Assembly (NCBI RefSeq): GCF_009650995.1
Contig: NZ_WHVV01000007.1
Span: forward strand, 100,953 to 164,952
DNA: 64,000 bases
Source: Sporosarcina cascadiensis
GTDB taxonomy: Bacteria; Bacillota; Bacilli; Bacillales_A; Planococcaceae
Reading direction: 5' to 3'
Under the pieces are notes generated by a model. That model was not told the DNA's origin, made no database searches, and worked only from the letters and a program-made list of their open reading frames with translations. This document shows positions 35,295 to 44,527 of this stretch, in pieces; within the stretch, counting starts at the first letter, position 1, and each line of letters starts with the position of its first letter. The translations under genes and the position numbers were made by a program.

Positions 35295-35771
35295 CTAAGT
35301 GCGCCGAATGGAATGAATAAGCTGTGCTGCACCCGCAAACAGAAGGAAAACAATAGCTCCTGTCATATCTAAGTAAACATCTTGTATAGTAGCAGTGCGG
35401 CCGCCTGTAAATGATTGATGCAATTCATCCGCACAGGCTAAAATCAAGGTGATAAGGGCGGCTCCAACTAAGCGTCCTTTGCGTTTGGGGAGCAGCCAGT
35501 AAATGATGAGAGCTAAAAAGCCGAATGTTAGAAAATGAGCGGACTTTCGAATTAAGAATTCCACAAAATGATAGTAACCGCGCTCTTCAACTGTAATAGG
35601 ACGGTCCCAATAAGAAAACTCCAATTTAGCAAGCAGGTTTTTCCCAGGCTCACCGGGAAGGAGTTGTTCAAGAGTGGTCACAAGGGATTGCTGTTCATAC
35701 GTCTGGCTTGATGAAACAGCTAACCCGATTAACAGGGAAAGCAGCAGTAGAAAGACGAGTAATTTTTTCAT
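35295..35771 (-). CDS. VanZ-like family membrane protein
   Basis: The 158-residue protein has an N-terminal hydrophobic helix, an extracytoplasmic loop, and three further helices containing VEFLIRKSAHFLTFGFLALIIYWLL and ACADELHQSFTGGRTATIQDVYLDMTGA. These are the VanZ/YqgB-type blocks with conserved Lys-x-x-His, Asp-Glu-x-x-Gln and Asp-x-x-x-Asp. Its role is unknown; VanZ itself gives low-level teicoplanin resistance. It is followed closely by the 99-residue gene. Confidence 0.82.
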   Translation of the reverse strand: MKKLLVFLLLLSLLIGLAVSSSQTYEQQSLVTTLEQLLPGEPGKNLLAKLEFSYWDRPITVEERGYYHFVEFLIRKSAHFLTFGFLALIIYWLLPKRKGRLVGAALITLILACADELHQSFTGGRTATIQDVYLDMTGAIVFLLFAGAAQLIHSIRRT

Positions 35772-35820
35772 ACTTGAATTGTATCATAAAAACTTTCATG
35801 GATAAATTTTTTAGGAAGAG

Positions 35821-35856
35821 AAGGTCTTCAGTTAAAATATGCAACTGAAGACCTTT
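35821..35856. other. Hairpin in the long VanZ/S-layer intergenic region
   Basis: AAGGTCTTCAGTT (35821-35833) pairs perfectly with AACTGAAGACCTT (35843-35855) and has a T-rich right flank. It lies upstream of both divergent genes, so its role as a terminator is unclear. The remaining 480 bases to the S-layer start hold no gene and presumably carry its promoter and a long leader. Confidence 0.5.
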
Positions 35857-36343
35857 ATATTAGTCTATTTCGGATTGGTTCATTCTATTGACAACGCGTA
35901 TGTCTTTCAGTCTTCAGGCTATCGTTTCGCTTCCATTCCGCGAGACTTTCAAATGAATTTAAAAGAAGGATAAGAAGATGGTATACATAGTTGTTTCAAC
36001 GTGGAACTGTTCTGGCAACAATCTATCAAATTGTTTTCCTTCTATATAGTAGACTAATTGCAAGAGGATATGCAGACCAATATTTTTGTAGAGTAGTAGA
36101 TACCATTTAAAGACAACTAAAACCTGAAATTTCCATTACCAATTGTGAAAGTATATGCTAGGATTTAACTCGGATGGTTAAAAACTTCGACTTTTAAACT
36201 TCTTCCTGTTAGTAATTATTTTTGGGACAAAGTGAATGATTAGTAAATTGTGAAGAGGGTATAAGAGTGGAAGAGCGTTTTTATTTAAACCGCTCCATGT
36301 GTCATCAACCAACAGTAAAAGCATTAAAGGAGGAAATTAATTA

Positions 36344-38869
36344 ATGAAAGTTCAATCGAAAAAATACTCTAAATACTTAACAGGTGTAGCGTCAGCAGCA
36401 TTAGTCGCATCCGCGGTGGCACCAGTTGTCAGTGCAGCAGACTTTAACGACGTGGCCGATACAAACTCACACAAAGCGGCAATTGACGCATTATCCAATG
36501 CAAAAGTAATCTCAGGATATCCTGACGGTTCTTTCAAGCCGAATAAGACATTGAGCCGTTCTGACGTTGTAAAATTGATGGGTAAATGGCTTGTATCTAT
36601 GGGATATGAAATTCCGAAAGACTATAAAACGAATCCAAGATTTACAGATTTAACGTCTAAATCAAACGATGAACTATTACAATCTGCAGCTATTGTCAGA
36701 GACAATAATGTATTTAAAGGCTATGAAGACGGTTCTCTTAAAGCAGCAGGTTCCATTACTCGTGAAAATATGGCGATCGTCTTGGTGCGTGCGTATGATG
36801 CTGTGAATAAAACAGACCTTATCTCATATGTAAAAGAACAAAAGTTTGATAAAGATGTTGTAGATTTAGCAAAAGCGAAAGCGGAAGCGCGTACTGCAAT
36901 CGACGTACTCGATTACTTCGACATTACAAATCCAGCTGCACCGAACTTCCGCCCGAAAGAAACAACAACACGTGCGCAGTTCGCTTCATTCTTATATAAG
37001 ACCAGCCAAGTAGAGAAGCCGGGTGAAGAAACACCTGAAGCTCCTGCAGTGGCGGAAGTTACTTCTGTTGAAGCAGTTGGCGAGAAGGAATTGACAATCA
37101 AAGGAAAAGATCTTGGTAACCTGAAGGCAGAACAGCTGACAATCGAAGGAAATGAAGTTGCTTCATTCACAGCTAATGCTAACGGCACTCAAGGAACAGT
37201 GGAATTGAAGAATCCACTGACATCCGGCAAAGAAATGACTCTGAATTACACAGTGAAAACTGAAGGAGAGCCGGATCAAGTCACACCGTTTAAGTTTACT
37301 TATACGTATGAAGTAGCAAAAGTTGTTGCTACGACTACACAAGTGAACGCAGGAACTGAAGGTCAAGTATTGGGCTTCAATGTGAACGGAGCACCAGCTG
37401 ACATGAAAAAGCTGAAAGAAGCCGGCTATACGGTGGAATTCCAAGCTACGAAGGACGTATTCGCTAATAAAGCAACGGGAGAATTGAATAAGGATAAGTT
37501 AGTAAAAGGTACTTCATTCTCTTATAAAGTTACAGTTTCAAAAGATGGCAAGCCTATGGAATCTGAATTAGTAGACGTTAAAGTAGTAGAATACGGCTCT
37601 TATGTTTCTTCTATTGATGAAGTGACAGTTACACAAGATGGAGTTACTGTGAAGAACGGTAAGTTGGCTCTTGGCACTACTGCAACAGTAAAAGCTACAA
37701 AAGCAACTACTGTGAACGGCACGGTTGTAACTGATCCTGCAAATGCTACTTATTCATCATCGAAGCCGAGCGTAGCGACTGTAACATCTAATGGAACGAT
37801 TACGCCGATCAGTACAGGTGATGTGAATATTATTGTTAAAGTCGGAGATGTGACTAAAGAAGTTTCATTATCCGTTGTAGCCGGCAGCAGAACACCTGCG
37901 AAAGTAGAAGCAGCTGCTTCAAATGTTCTCGAAGGTAAAACACAGGATATCAACCTGACAATTACTGACCAGTATGGTGATATGTTTAAAGGTGATGTAA
38001 CTTTAGAATCTAAAGACAGCACTGTTGGAACGGTATTACCAAGTGCGCAAACTGTTACTGATGGTAAAACAACAATTAAGGTGACAGGCGTTAAAGCAGG
38101 CACAACAGAGATCCAAGTTAAATTCGGCGGCAATGTAGTCGGTACAGTTCCTGTTACAGTATCTGACGATGCTCAAGCTGCAAATACTAAACTTGAGCCA
38201 GCAACTGCGGGCAAAGATTTAACACTTGATATTATGAAAGGTTCCCAGGATAGTACAGTAGACTTGGTTTGGAACAAATACAATCAGAATGGCACATTGG
38301 TTGGGCAGGATCCAATTAAGGTGGATACGTACACGATCGTATCATCTGATCCATCAGTAGCTAAAGTTGGTGCGAAAACAGCTGCCGGTGTCGTAACGAT
38401 CGAAGGTGTTAAAGCAGGCACTGCAACTATCCAAATTAAAGAAGGCGACATTGTTCGTGCTTCTGCAACAATTACAGTCAAAAATTCTACACCGACAATC
38501 TCTGCTGTGAACTTTGAAAATACACAGACGGTAAAAACAACTGCTTTGGATGTAAAAGTTCTAAAAGAAGCTGGTATTACTCTTACTTCAACAGAGCATA
38601 AAGCTAAAATAGACGGCAAAAACATCTATATTGATCTTGGTGGTACAACAGGTAAATATGACGAGGACGCTGATATTCTAATTGGTGAAATCAACACTAG
38701 TTTCTCAGGTGCATCTGATGCGATTACCGATATTGTCATTGAAGACGGTTCTATTAAAGGTAAGGTTAAAGCGGGTACTGAAGGTACTCTAGTCGTCAGC
38801 GTGACAAATGCTGAAGATAGCAGTAAAGTAGCAACGAAAGATGTCTCTGTAAAAGTTCCTGTTCAATAA
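36344..38869 (+). CDS. Probable S-layer protein with SLH domains and Ig-like repeats
   Basis: A signal peptide ends near VVSAA (about residue 31). Three SLH units cover residues 31-220 (FNDVADTNSHKAAIDAL with ISGYPDGSFKPNKTLSRSDV; NVFKGYEDGSLKAAGSITREN; and ITNPAAPNFRPKETTTRAQF). These bind pyruvylated secondary cell-wall polymer. The remaining 600 residues are Thr/Val/Lys-rich, without Cys, built of beta-sandwich repeats, including BIG_2-type units (ATVTSNGTITPISTGDVNI and GVKAGTATIQI). Size and composition fit the surface-array proteins of Sporosarcina and Lysinibacillus. AAAGGAGGAAAT precedes the ATG, and a strong terminator follows. Whether it is the main S-layer protein is inference. Confidence 0.85.
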   Translation: MKVQSKKYSKYLTGVASAALVASAVAPVVSAADFNDVADTNSHKAAIDALSNAKVISGYPDGSFKPNKTLSRSDVVKLMGKWLVSMGYEIPKDYKTNPRFTDLTSKSNDELLQSAAIVRDNNVFKGYEDGSLKAAGSITRENMAIVLVRAYDAVNKTDLISYVKEQKFDKDVVDLAKAKAEARTAIDVLDYFDITNPAAPNFRPKETTTRAQFASFLYKTSQVEKPGEETPEAPAVAEVTSVEAVGEKELTIKGKDLGNLKAEQLTIEGNEVASFTANANGTQGTVELKNPLTSGKEMTLNYTVKTEGEPDQVTPFKFTYTYEVAKVVATTTQVNAGTEGQVLGFNVNGAPADMKKLKEAGYTVEFQATKDVFANKATGELNKDKLVKGTSFSYKVTVSKDGKPMESELVDVKVVEYGSYVSSIDEVTVTQDGVTVKNGKLALGTTATVKATKATTVNGTVVTDPANATYSSSKPSVATVTSNGTITPISTGDVNIIVKVGDVTKEVSLSVVAGSRTPAKVEAAASNVLEGKTQDINLTITDQYGDMFKGDVTLESKDSTVGTVLPSAQTVTDGKTTIKVTGVKAGTTEIQVKFGGNVVGTVPVTVSDDAQAANTKLEPATAGKDLTLDIMKGSQDSTVDLVWNKYNQNGTLVGQDPIKVDTYTIVSSDPSVAKVGAKTAAGVVTIEGVKAGTATIQIKEGDIVRASATITVKNSTPTISAVNFENTQTVKTTALDVKVLKEAGITLTSTEHKAKIDGKNIYIDLGGTTGKYDEDADILIGEINTSFSGASDAITDIVIEDGSIKGKVKAGTEGTLVVSVTNAEDSSKVATKDVSVKVPVQ

Positions 38870-38885
38870 GACATTTAAAACTATT

Positions 38886-38926
38886 AACCCATTCCCCAAT
38901 TCGTTTAGGGGAATGGGTTTTTTACG
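38886..38926 (+). terminator. Terminator of the S-layer gene
   Basis: AACCCATTCCCC (38886-38897) and its complement (38908-38919) form a 12-base stem followed by T6. Confidence 0.88.
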
Positions 38927-38993
38927 TTTACTAAGCCGCTTACCAAGGGTACAGATAAAGTAGAGCAGATAAGCTTTAGAGAGGAGTGGGAGT

Positions 38994-40553
38994 ATGAGTT
39001 GGTTAGAAGGAATTAATTTTACGACTTCATTGGTTATTTTACTGATATTGGCTGTGCCGATCAGCATCATAATATTCTTGTATTTTTTTGACCGGAGTCA
39101 AAAGCAACATGCAATTTTACGTAACTATCCTATATTAGGCCGTGTGCGTTATATGTTTGAGAAGGCGGGTCCTGAAGTCAGGCAGTATTTATTTAACGAC
39201 GATAACAGCGGAAAGCCATTCAGCCGGGAAGAGTATTTACATATGGTTATGCCTGGCAAATACTTGAGCAGTGTCATAGGCTTTGGATCTAAGCGGGACT
39301 TTCAGGAGCCGGGACACTATATCCGAAATTCTATGTTCACTATGCAAAATGAAGAAATGCGTGTGGACAATGAAAATTTGTTGAAAACGATGCGCTATGA
39401 AGTGGATTCCGATAATTTATTTTCCCGGAAAGAGCACCGTGAGGAAGTAACGACACTTCCTTGGCTGCTTCCTGAAGATGATGCCATTGTTTTAGGACCT
39501 GACTGTGAGCAGCCTTTTATTGTACGCAGTCTGTTAGGCCAGTCTGGTATGAGTTACGGTGCTTTGGGAGAACATGCGATTACCGCGCTCTCAAAAGGAA
39601 TCGGCATGGCTCAGGGTGCATGGATGAACACAGGGGAAGGCGGTGTGTCGGATCATCACTTGGCAGGAGGCGCGGATATCATTGCGCAGATTGGGTCTGG
39701 TTTATTCGGGTTCCGTACGGAAGGCGGAGACTTCGATATAGAAAAAGTGAAAGAAAAGGCCAAGGTTGCGCAAATTAAAGCTTTTGAAATCAAGCTGGCG
39801 CAAGGTGCAAAAATGCGCGGCGGACACGTAGAAGGAGAAAAAGTAACGGAAGAAATTGCGGCGATACGGAATGTTACACCGTTTACCTCCATCAACAGTC
39901 CGAATCGTTTCAATCAATTCAATGACTTTGCGACATTATTTACTTTTATAGAAGATATTCGGACAGCAGGAGGAAAGCCGGTAGGCATTAAAATCGTTAT
40001 TGGCGGAAAGCAGGACGCCGAAGAACTTGCCGCGCATATGGCGGAGAGCGGAATGGGACCTGATTTCATTTCATTGGACGGGGCAGAAGGAGGCTCTGGC
40101 GCCACTTATCAGGATTTAGCCGACAGTGTGGGCTTGCCGTTGCGTTCAGCGCTTGTTTTATTAGATGATGCTTTGAGAAAATATGAGGTCCGTGATCGAG
40201 TTAAAATTATTGCCTCAGGTAAGATTATTACTCCGGATAAAGCGGCGATTGCTCTTGCGCTGGGGGCAGATCTCATACAGGTTGCACGAGGTTTTATGAT
40301 TTCAGTAGGGTGCATCATGGCAGAGCGGTGTCACACCAATACTTGTCCTGCAGGGGTCGCCACAACCGATAAACATCTGCAGCGCGCGCTTGTTGTGGAA
40401 GAGAAAAAGTTCCGCGTCACGAACTATATTTTGACGATGCGCGAAGGATTATTTCGTGTAGCAGCAGCGGCAGGACTGGATTCACCGACAAAGTTTGAGC
40501 GCCATCATGTGATTTATAAAGATGAGCGGGGCCGAATTCACTCAATAGAATAA
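38994..40553 (+). CDS. yerD: FMN-binding glutamate synthase family protein, YerD-like
   Basis: One N-terminal membrane helix (residues 12-31) precedes a GltS-like FMN barrel. Motifs include LLGQSGMSYGALGEHAITALSKG, a glycine-rich EGGSGATY near the FMN phosphate, and the C-terminal cysteine cluster GCIMAERCHTNTCPAGVAT of the iron-sulfur loop. It lacks the glutaminase domain and the GltD partner, as does B. subtilis YerD; the electron donor and reaction are not established. The gene is monocistronic, with AGAGAGGAGTGGGAG upstream. Confidence 0.87.
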   Translation: MSWLEGINFTTSLVILLILAVPISIIIFLYFFDRSQKQHAILRNYPILGRVRYMFEKAGPEVRQYLFNDDNSGKPFSREEYLHMVMPGKYLSSVIGFGSKRDFQEPGHYIRNSMFTMQNEEMRVDNENLLKTMRYEVDSDNLFSRKEHREEVTTLPWLLPEDDAIVLGPDCEQPFIVRSLLGQSGMSYGALGEHAITALSKGIGMAQGAWMNTGEGGVSDHHLAGGADIIAQIGSGLFGFRTEGGDFDIEKVKEKAKVAQIKAFEIKLAQGAKMRGGHVEGEKVTEEIAAIRNVTPFTSINSPNRFNQFNDFATLFTFIEDIRTAGGKPVGIKIVIGGKQDAEELAAHMAESGMGPDFISLDGAEGGSGATYQDLADSVGLPLRSALVLLDDALRKYEVRDRVKIIASGKIITPDKAAIALALGADLIQVARGFMISVGCIMAERCHTNTCPAGVATTDKHLQRALVVEEKKFRVTNYILTMREGLFRVAAAAGLDSPTKFERHHVIYKDERGRIHSIE

Positions 40554-40554
40554 A

Positions 40555-40590
40555 AAAAGGACCCGATGAGTAATTCATCGGGTCCTTGAT
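40555..40590. terminator. Bidirectional terminator between yerD and the NlpC/P60 gene
   Basis: AAGGACCCGATGA (40557-40569) pairs with TCATCGGGTCCTT (40575-40587); A and T runs flank both sides of the convergent gene ends. Confidence 0.85.
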
Positions 40591-40593
40591 ATA

Positions 40594-41268
40594 TTAAATT
40601 CTTCTAAAACTATTAAATTTAGATTTCCAATACGGGTTGCTCAGGCTGACAACTTCGGATTTCTTTCCGCCGGCATGAACAAACTTATTATTACCTACAT
40701 AAATACCTACATGAGAAATTCCTTTTCGGTATGTATTATGGAAGAATACTAGATCCCCTGGTTTTGGCGAGGAAATTTTAGAGGACTGTTTATACTGTCC
40801 TGTTGTTGTTCTAGAAACAGATTTTCCGTTCTTTTTGAACGAATACTGAATGAAACCGCTGCAGTCAAAACCTCTTGTAGTCGTGCCGCCAAAGCGATAA
40901 GGAATACCGCGCAGGTTCATTGCTGTTTTCACAACACCAGAACCGGCTTTAACAGGTGCAGAAGCTGCTACTGCTGTCGTCTTTTTCAAAAGTGAACTCA
41001 AAACATAACCTTTTTTTCCGTTAATCTTTACTTTGTACCACATTTCATTGCCTGCACTTTTTTGGTGAGTTAATTGAACCCGTGTGCCTTTTTTTAGAGA
41101 GAAAACTTTTCTATGTTTTGTGCCGGCATCTGCCCGGACATTTATATTGTTAGTCGTTATGTATGTACCGCTTTTCGCTGTTGCTTTACTTGCCGCATCA
41201 GCACTTCCGCCCGTGAACCCCATAATCATTACCGCTGCCATCAACATTGAACACAAAAACTTCTTCAT
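40594..41268 (-). CDS. Secreted NlpC/P60 peptidoglycan endopeptidase with SH3b domain
   Basis: A signal peptide (cleaved near ADAAS, residue 26) is followed by one bacterial SH3 domain (INVRADAGTKHRKVFSLKKG to GYVLSSLL). The catalytic domain has Cys at about residue 136 in GFDCSGFIQY, His in SHVGIYVG (about 187) and a third polar residue in FVHAGG. Such enzymes cut D-Glu-mDAP or D-Glu-Lys stem-peptide bonds. WalR box-like sequence at 41387-41403 suggests control with other wall hydrolases. Confidence 0.9.
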   Translation of the reverse strand: MKKFLCSMLMAAVMIMGFTGGSADAASKATAKSGTYITTNNINVRADAGTKHRKVFSLKKGTRVQLTHQKSAGNEMWYKVKINGKKGYVLSSLLKKTTAVAASAPVKAGSGVVKTAMNLRGIPYRFGGTTTRGFDCSGFIQYSFKKNGKSVSRTTTGQYKQSSKISSPKPGDLVFFHNTYRKGISHVGIYVGNNKFVHAGGKKSEVVSLSNPYWKSKFNSFRRI

Positions 41269-41386
41269 TCTGATTCTCCTTCGGAATAATGTATGTCTTG
41301 CTCTCTAGCTGCAAGATACATATTACACGAGATAAAGAATCTAAACATTACGTTCTGATTAAGAAGGGGTTACAGAGTTGTAATCT

Positions 41387-41403
41387 TGTAATGAAACTGT
41401 AAT
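41387..41403 (+). promoter_or_regulatory. WalR box-like site before the NlpC/P60 gene
   Basis: TGTAAT-GAAAC-TGTAAT fits TGTWAH-N5-TGTWAH and is nearly identical to the box at 31765, including the spacer. It lies 119 bases upstream of the start codon, but is read on the strand opposite the gene. Confidence 0.55.
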
Positions 41404-41405
41404 AT

Positions 41406-41448
41406 AAAAAATCAGCCGCCTCGTTTTGAGACAGTTGATTTTCTTATA
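41406..41448 (-). terminator. Terminator after the second 17M-like gene
   Basis: A 14-base stem with three G-U pairs (AAATCA... with ...TGATTT on the minus strand) is followed by T6. Confidence 0.6.
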
Positions 41449-41464
41449 GTACTATCTTGGAAAT

Positions 41465-42109
41465 TTACTTTAGAGCATCTGTAATGATAGAGACTGAACC
41501 GTCGCCGGTAATATCATTTTCAGCAATCAGTGGCTCATTTGGACTCTCCATGTCCTGTACATCAGAAGCTAATACTTCTGGTGGGACGGGGTTTTTCAAC
41601 GGTTCGTATCCGCCGTATGAAGGCTCAGTTTCCTCGAAGTTCTGCAGTTTTTGAGAAATTCTCTCCTGCATGAATGAATCGGGTCTGCGATCCCGGTCAG
41701 TTACTGGTTGGGAAGCAGCAGGGGACAGCCCGTCAGTGTAGAATGGCTCGTTTTTCGAATAAACACTGTAAGCCCACCCCTCATCAACGTACAACAGCAT
41801 CCCGCCATGCTGGACTTCTTCGTAATACTTATTAGTCTCCTCATCATCCATCCCGACATCATGCATCATTTGTCTAACTTTATTCTCACCGGAGATTAAC
41901 CCGATAAAACGGTCTGTCCACGATTCAAATGCAGAATTCACGTCCGCCGCTGTTTGACTGCGGAGCATGCTTACATCCACTTCATTTTTAGCAATCACAT
42001 AAATATTATCGTCAAGATAGCCTGTCAGCTTTAATTCTTCAATCTTGTCCAGAAGGTCAGAATGGTCATAATACACACCGATAAATGTCTTGTTATTCAT
42101 TTCATCCAT
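41465..42109 (-). CDS. General stress protein 17M-like protein without glycine zipper
   Basis: The N-terminal domain (TFIGVYYDHSDLLDKIEELKLTGYLDDNIYVIAKNEVDV) is the same YflT/GS17M fold as in the gene at 30961-31545. It keeps MMHDVGMDDEETNKYYEEVQHGGMLLYVD but has lost the glycine-rich membrane hairpins. The C-terminal 80 residues are Pro/Glu/Asp-rich and probably disordered. It has 214 residues, a GAGGAGG before the ATG and a sigma-B-like promoter 45 bases upstream. Function is unknown; stress induction is expected from family and promoter. Confidence 0.78.
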   Translation of the reverse strand: MDEMNNKTFIGVYYDHSDLLDKIEELKLTGYLDDNIYVIAKNEVDVSMLRSQTAADVNSAFESWTDRFIGLISGENKVRQMMHDVGMDDEETNKYYEEVQHGGMLLYVDEGWAYSVYSKNEPFYTDGLSPAASQPVTDRDRRPDSFMQERISQKLQNFEETEPSYGGYEPLKNPVPPEVLASDVQDMESPNEPLIAENDITGDGSVSIITDALK

Positions 42110-42153
42110 TGTATTGCCTCCTCTATTATTTCAGATTGGGTAGTATTGATATC

Positions 42154-42178
42154 ATACCCCCTTGTGAAATATGAAAAC
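42154..42178 (-). promoter_or_regulatory. Sigma-B-like promoter of the second 17M-like gene
   Basis: On the minus strand GTTTTC, 13 bases, GGGTAT fits the sigma-B pattern, with a perfect minus-10 element. It is the counterpart of the site at 31598-31622. Confidence 0.55.
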
Positions 42179-42202
42179 CTGGAGCAAGCAGGGAATTAGA
42201 GA

Positions 42203-42241
42203 GAAAAAAACCGGCAAGAGCATTAGACTCTTTGCCGGTTT
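42203..42241 (-). terminator. Terminator of the SLH/vWA operon
   Basis: AACCGGCAAGAG (42209-42220) pairs with CTCTTTGCCGGTT (42228-42240) with one bulge; an A run on the left gives T7 on the minus strand. Confidence 0.8.
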
Positions 42242-42247
42242 GGGCAG

Positions 42248-44509
42248 TTATCTTTGAATAGTTACTTTTCGCTCTCCGACCAATCTGCCGTTTTGATCAT
42301 AAGCAAGGAAAGTGGCATAAGAAGCCAGTTGGAAATCCCTGATTTCATATTGTCCTTTATTCATCATGTAAATATTATGTCCTCTGTGGGCAAGTTCATA
42401 ATCAAGGTCTCCCGAATGTGAAGAGAAACGGACGATGACTTTGCCGATTGTGCCACATGCATTGGATACTTCCGTTTCCATCAGCACGTCATTATTTGTT
42501 ACTTTGACGGAAGGGAAGTCAAAAACAGTTGCAGTAAGAGAACAGGTCGGCATGGGAACACCGCAGTTGATCTCTTGCAGAATAGACTGATAGACCATTG
42601 GCAGTTCGATGCTGTCTTGAATGTGGTGATAGCTGCCGCGTGTGTCTCTCGCGATTTCTTTCAAAAATGCTTCATCCACATCTTTTCCAAGACCGATTAC
42701 GAAAATCCGGATGTCCCGGCTTTGCGCAATCTTTACTTGTTTACGGACGTCTTCTTTAGAGGATTTGCCGTCTGTCAGCAAGACAACATATTTCTTTCTG
42801 TCGGTTGTGAACCGGCTGAAAGCTTCAGCTAACCCTTTGGAAATGTCTGTTCCGCCTGCTTCTCTGACACCATCTACTGAGTTGGCAACGATCCAAGGAA
42901 ATCCTTTACTTAAGAACATCCCTCTATTCGTAAAGTGTGTTGCAATATTATCGTCTGCATTTAATGCATAGATAAATTCTTTTGTTTTATCTACCCGAAA
43001 ACGTTTTGGATCATTCCGCTTCATGCTGCCTGATGAGTCGATTACGAATCCGATTTCCGGCTTATCAGCAGTACATGTTGTATCTGCGATGATTGGAGGC
43101 GCGAATGAAACAGGAATCGAAAACTTTTTATTAAGAATGGAGTAGAGTGTATCCTCGTCAACACTTGACCGAGAGATGGCAGTCGCAGTAATTTCATCCT
43201 TTACCGCATAACGCGGTGTATTGAATACAGCAGTGGCCTGCCCATTATAGAAATTTGGATTTGAATTCTCAAACGGCAGTCCATTCAATGATTCGAGTTT
43301 CAAGTAACCATTGAATCCGTAGATTCTATCTCCGCCTGGCCGGGCAAGTGTTGCCGTCACGGTAGTCTGGCCAGTTCTTGGATAGTCGTTTAGAACATCC
43401 ATCTGAATCTCTGCTTTCGGTTCATAAGTCAGAGTGGCGGCAGCAGCCGGGAGTATGCAGCTTCCTGTTTTGACTACAGGCGTTACCGTGATGGTATCGC
43501 TCGTCAGCTTTGTTGTCTTTGGAGCTATCACTTTAAGAGTTAATTCGGGACCATCTGATGTAACAATCGCCTGTTTGGGATAAGTCAGATATCTGCCAAT
43601 ATATTTATCGTTGTTCCAAACCTCTTCATATCTTTCTATTTCAAAAGTTGCACCGCTTGCAGAGCTGACCTCAAACTCCATTTCCTTTTCATATGGAATC
43701 AAATTACCGTTACAGTCTCTGAATGTAAAAGTAATGAAAGTAGAGTCCCTTCCATTCGCAGTCAAAACAGGTTTCTCGATATCCACTCCTACTGTATTTC
43801 CAGGATTATTACCGCCTGTTCCAGGAAGAGAAGGCTGGCTGGGACGTTCAAAATTCATTTCATCATCCTTAACGAAATTGGCGGGATACTGAAATTTACT
43901 GTTATCTTTTCCAGTAGCTTTGGAACTAAGTCCCTCCAGCTCACAGCCTTCACTGCGTGACATTTTATATAGGTAATACACCATTTCAGCACGCGTCAGC
44001 TCATCTGCCGGTCCGAAGTCTGCGTAATCATTTTTACCAGTAAGTCCGTTGGCAATGTCGTTTACATATAAGTAATAGACTGCCTCATGCTTGGACAAAT
44101 CGAGTCCCTGATAGGCAGCAAAAATCCGTGCTGCGTCAGCTTTTTTTACGGAAGCATCTCTCGCATAACGGTTCGTGAATCCATTCAGCGGCAAAAAATG
44201 ACTTCGTAAATAACGGTAATTGCCCATTGCCTTATGTTCGCCGGGCAACGCGGCGAATGAATTCGGTGAAGTACAGTCAAACCGGACGAGCATAGTCACC
44301 AACTGTGCTTCTGTGATCGCCTTGTCGGGTCTGAATGTTCCGTCCTGATACCCCGAAGTCAGTCCTTCATCCTTCGCCCACTGGATTGCATCTTTTGCCC
44401 AGTGGCGGTCAGGTACATCTGTAAATGAACTTTTGGCGGAAACTTGCGTTGGCACTAACAGAAATAAAGCAAGCAGCATTCCCCAAATATAGGTGTTACG
44501 AGTTTTCAA
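42248..44509 (-). CDS. SLH-domain surface protein with von Willebrand factor A domain
   Basis: A signal peptide (to about residue 25, VSAKS) is followed by SLH units (FTDVPDRHWAKDAIQWAKDEG, LTSGYQDGTFRPDKAITEAQ; a later FGPADELTRAEMVYYLYKM). Beta-rich domains follow (about 245-475), then a vWA domain with a complete metal-ion-dependent adhesion site: DSSGSMKRND near residue 490, the Thr in AGGTDISKGL and the Asp in VVLLTDGKSS. A short beta C-terminal domain ends the protein. Five or more cysteines are present, unusual for a Gram-positive surface protein. It is the last gene of a three-gene operon and could bind ligands at the cell surface. Confidence 0.85.
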   Translation of the reverse strand: MKTRNTYIWGMLLALFLLVPTQVSAKSSFTDVPDRHWAKDAIQWAKDEGLTSGYQDGTFRPDKAITEAQLVTMLVRFDCTSPNSFAALPGEHKAMGNYRYLRSHFLPLNGFTNRYARDASVKKADAARIFAAYQGLDLSKHEAVYYLYVNDIANGLTGKNDYADFGPADELTRAEMVYYLYKMSRSEGCELEGLSSKATGKDNSKFQYPANFVKDDEMNFERPSQPSLPGTGGNNPGNTVGVDIEKPVLTANGRDSTFITFTFRDCNGNLIPYEKEMEFEVSSASGATFEIERYEEVWNNDKYIGRYLTYPKQAIVTSDGPELTLKVIAPKTTKLTSDTITVTPVVKTGSCILPAAAATLTYEPKAEIQMDVLNDYPRTGQTTVTATLARPGGDRIYGFNGYLKLESLNGLPFENSNPNFYNGQATAVFNTPRYAVKDEITATAISRSSVDEDTLYSILNKKFSIPVSFAPPIIADTTCTADKPEIGFVIDSSGSMKRNDPKRFRVDKTKEFIYALNADDNIATHFTNRGMFLSKGFPWIVANSVDGVREAGGTDISKGLAEAFSRFTTDRKKYVVLLTDGKSSKEDVRKQVKIAQSRDIRIFVIGLGKDVDEAFLKEIARDTRGSYHHIQDSIELPMVYQSILQEINCGVPMPTCSLTATVFDFPSVKVTNNDVLMETEVSNACGTIGKVIVRFSSHSGDLDYELAHRGHNIYMMNKGQYEIRDFQLASYATFLAYDQNGRLVGERKVTIQR

Positions 44510-44527
44510 TTGAGCCGGCCTCCATTC

